From Betaproteobacteria bacterium (lineage in GTDB: Bacteria; Pseudomonadota; Gammaproteobacteria; Burkholderiales; SG8-39), in contig JAOUFA010000221.1 in assembly GCA_029858545.1 (NCBI GenBank), positions 1 to 6,332 of the forward strand: a DNA stretch of 6,332 nucleotides, written 5' to 3'. The translations under genes and the position numbers were made by a program. Under the pieces are notes generated by a model that had not been told where the DNA came from, did not search any database, and was given only the letters and a program-made list of their open reading frames with translations. This document shows, piece by piece, positions 6,099 through 6,332 of the stretch; the stretch's first letter is position 1; each line of letters starts with the position of its first letter.

Positions 6099-6332
6099 AT
6101 GCAACGTTCCACCCTGATTCCGCTCATCGTCGCCTGCGCGCTGTTCATGGAGAACATGGATGCGACGGTGATCGCGACCTCGCTGCCGGCGATCGCCGCC
6201 GACATCGGCGAGAGCCCGCTCGCGTTGAAGCTCGCGCTCACCTCCTACCTGGTCGGGCTCGCGGTGTTCATCCCGATCAGCAGCTGGGCCGCCGATCGCT
6301 TCGGCTCGAGGAGCGTATTCGCGGCCGCGATC
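6099..6332 (+). CDS. major facilitator superfamily transporter, DHA2 (EmrB/QacA-like), N-terminal part; 3' end outside window
   Basis: Seen: 78 codons open to the right edge. TM1 spans about 5-30 and contains MENMDATVIATSLPAIA, the DHA2-type signature with a conserved Asp (Asp21) in the first helix and a Leu-Pro at its end. TM2 is at about 44-61. The loop motif A follows as ADRFGSR at 65-71, with Ser62 replacing the usual first Gly. TM3 begins as the window ends. Known: DHA2 transporters have 14 helices, are usually 450-520 residues long and commonly export drugs or other toxic organic compounds by proton antiport; the substrate cannot be read from this fragment. The start ATG at 6099 gives the normal family N-terminus, but only weak purine content precedes it. 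Transcribed divergently from the kinase, so a shared regulatory region is likely. Confidence 0.9.
   Translation, partial: MQRSTLIPLIVACALFMENMDATVIATSLPAIAADIGESPLALKLALTSYLVGLAVFIPISSWAADRFGSRSVFAAAI

Overview
This 6.3 kb window is GC-rich bacterial chromosome. The gene families and codon bias suggest a betaproteobacterium (Rhodocyclales/Burkholderiales-like). That placement is inferred from resemblance and GC content only; no rRNA or other phylogenetic marker is present. I see no rRNA, tRNA, CRISPR array, insertion sequence, prophage gene or origin.

Layout. Four genes lie on the minus strand, in transcription order from right to left. (1) A 1028-residue membrane sensor histidine kinase (2818-5904) with a periplasmic sensor, three PAS-type modules and a complete HisKA/HATPase core. 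(2) A 298-residue protein of the substrate-binding-protein/4,5-dihydroxyphthalate decarboxylase-like family without a signal peptide (1831-2727). (3) A TonB-type energy transducer with the transmembrane Ser-xxx-His motif and a C-terminal TonB domain (1000-1755). (4) The N-terminal third of an Fe-S superfamily 2 helicase of the DinG/YoaA/XPD type, running off the left edge (1-996). The gaps are 90, about 75 and 3 bases, so genes 3 and 4 are almost certainly translated from one message. Genes 1 and 2 may or may not belong to the same transcript.

To the right of the kinase is a 194-bp divergent intergenic region (5905-6098). It holds a three-copy GTTATC tandem repeat and two short inverted repeats. 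It is followed on the plus strand by the first 78 codons of a DHA2-type (EmrB/QacA-like) major facilitator transporter, cut by the right edge.

How they may work together. The kinase has no receiver domain and no response regulator is visible, so its output is unknown. A periplasmic sensor kinase next to a cytoplasmic ligand-binding-fold protein, a TonB and a divergent exporter-type MFS gene is compatible with sensing and handling of a small organic compound. Nothing in the sequence proves a common pathway, and the helicase is probably a housekeeping neighbour. I did not find a clearly new biological system. The most unusual points are the start and stop arrangements (TonB/helicase junction, the leader ORF overlapping the binding protein, the TTG start of the kinase) and the hexamer repeat in the divergent promoter region.
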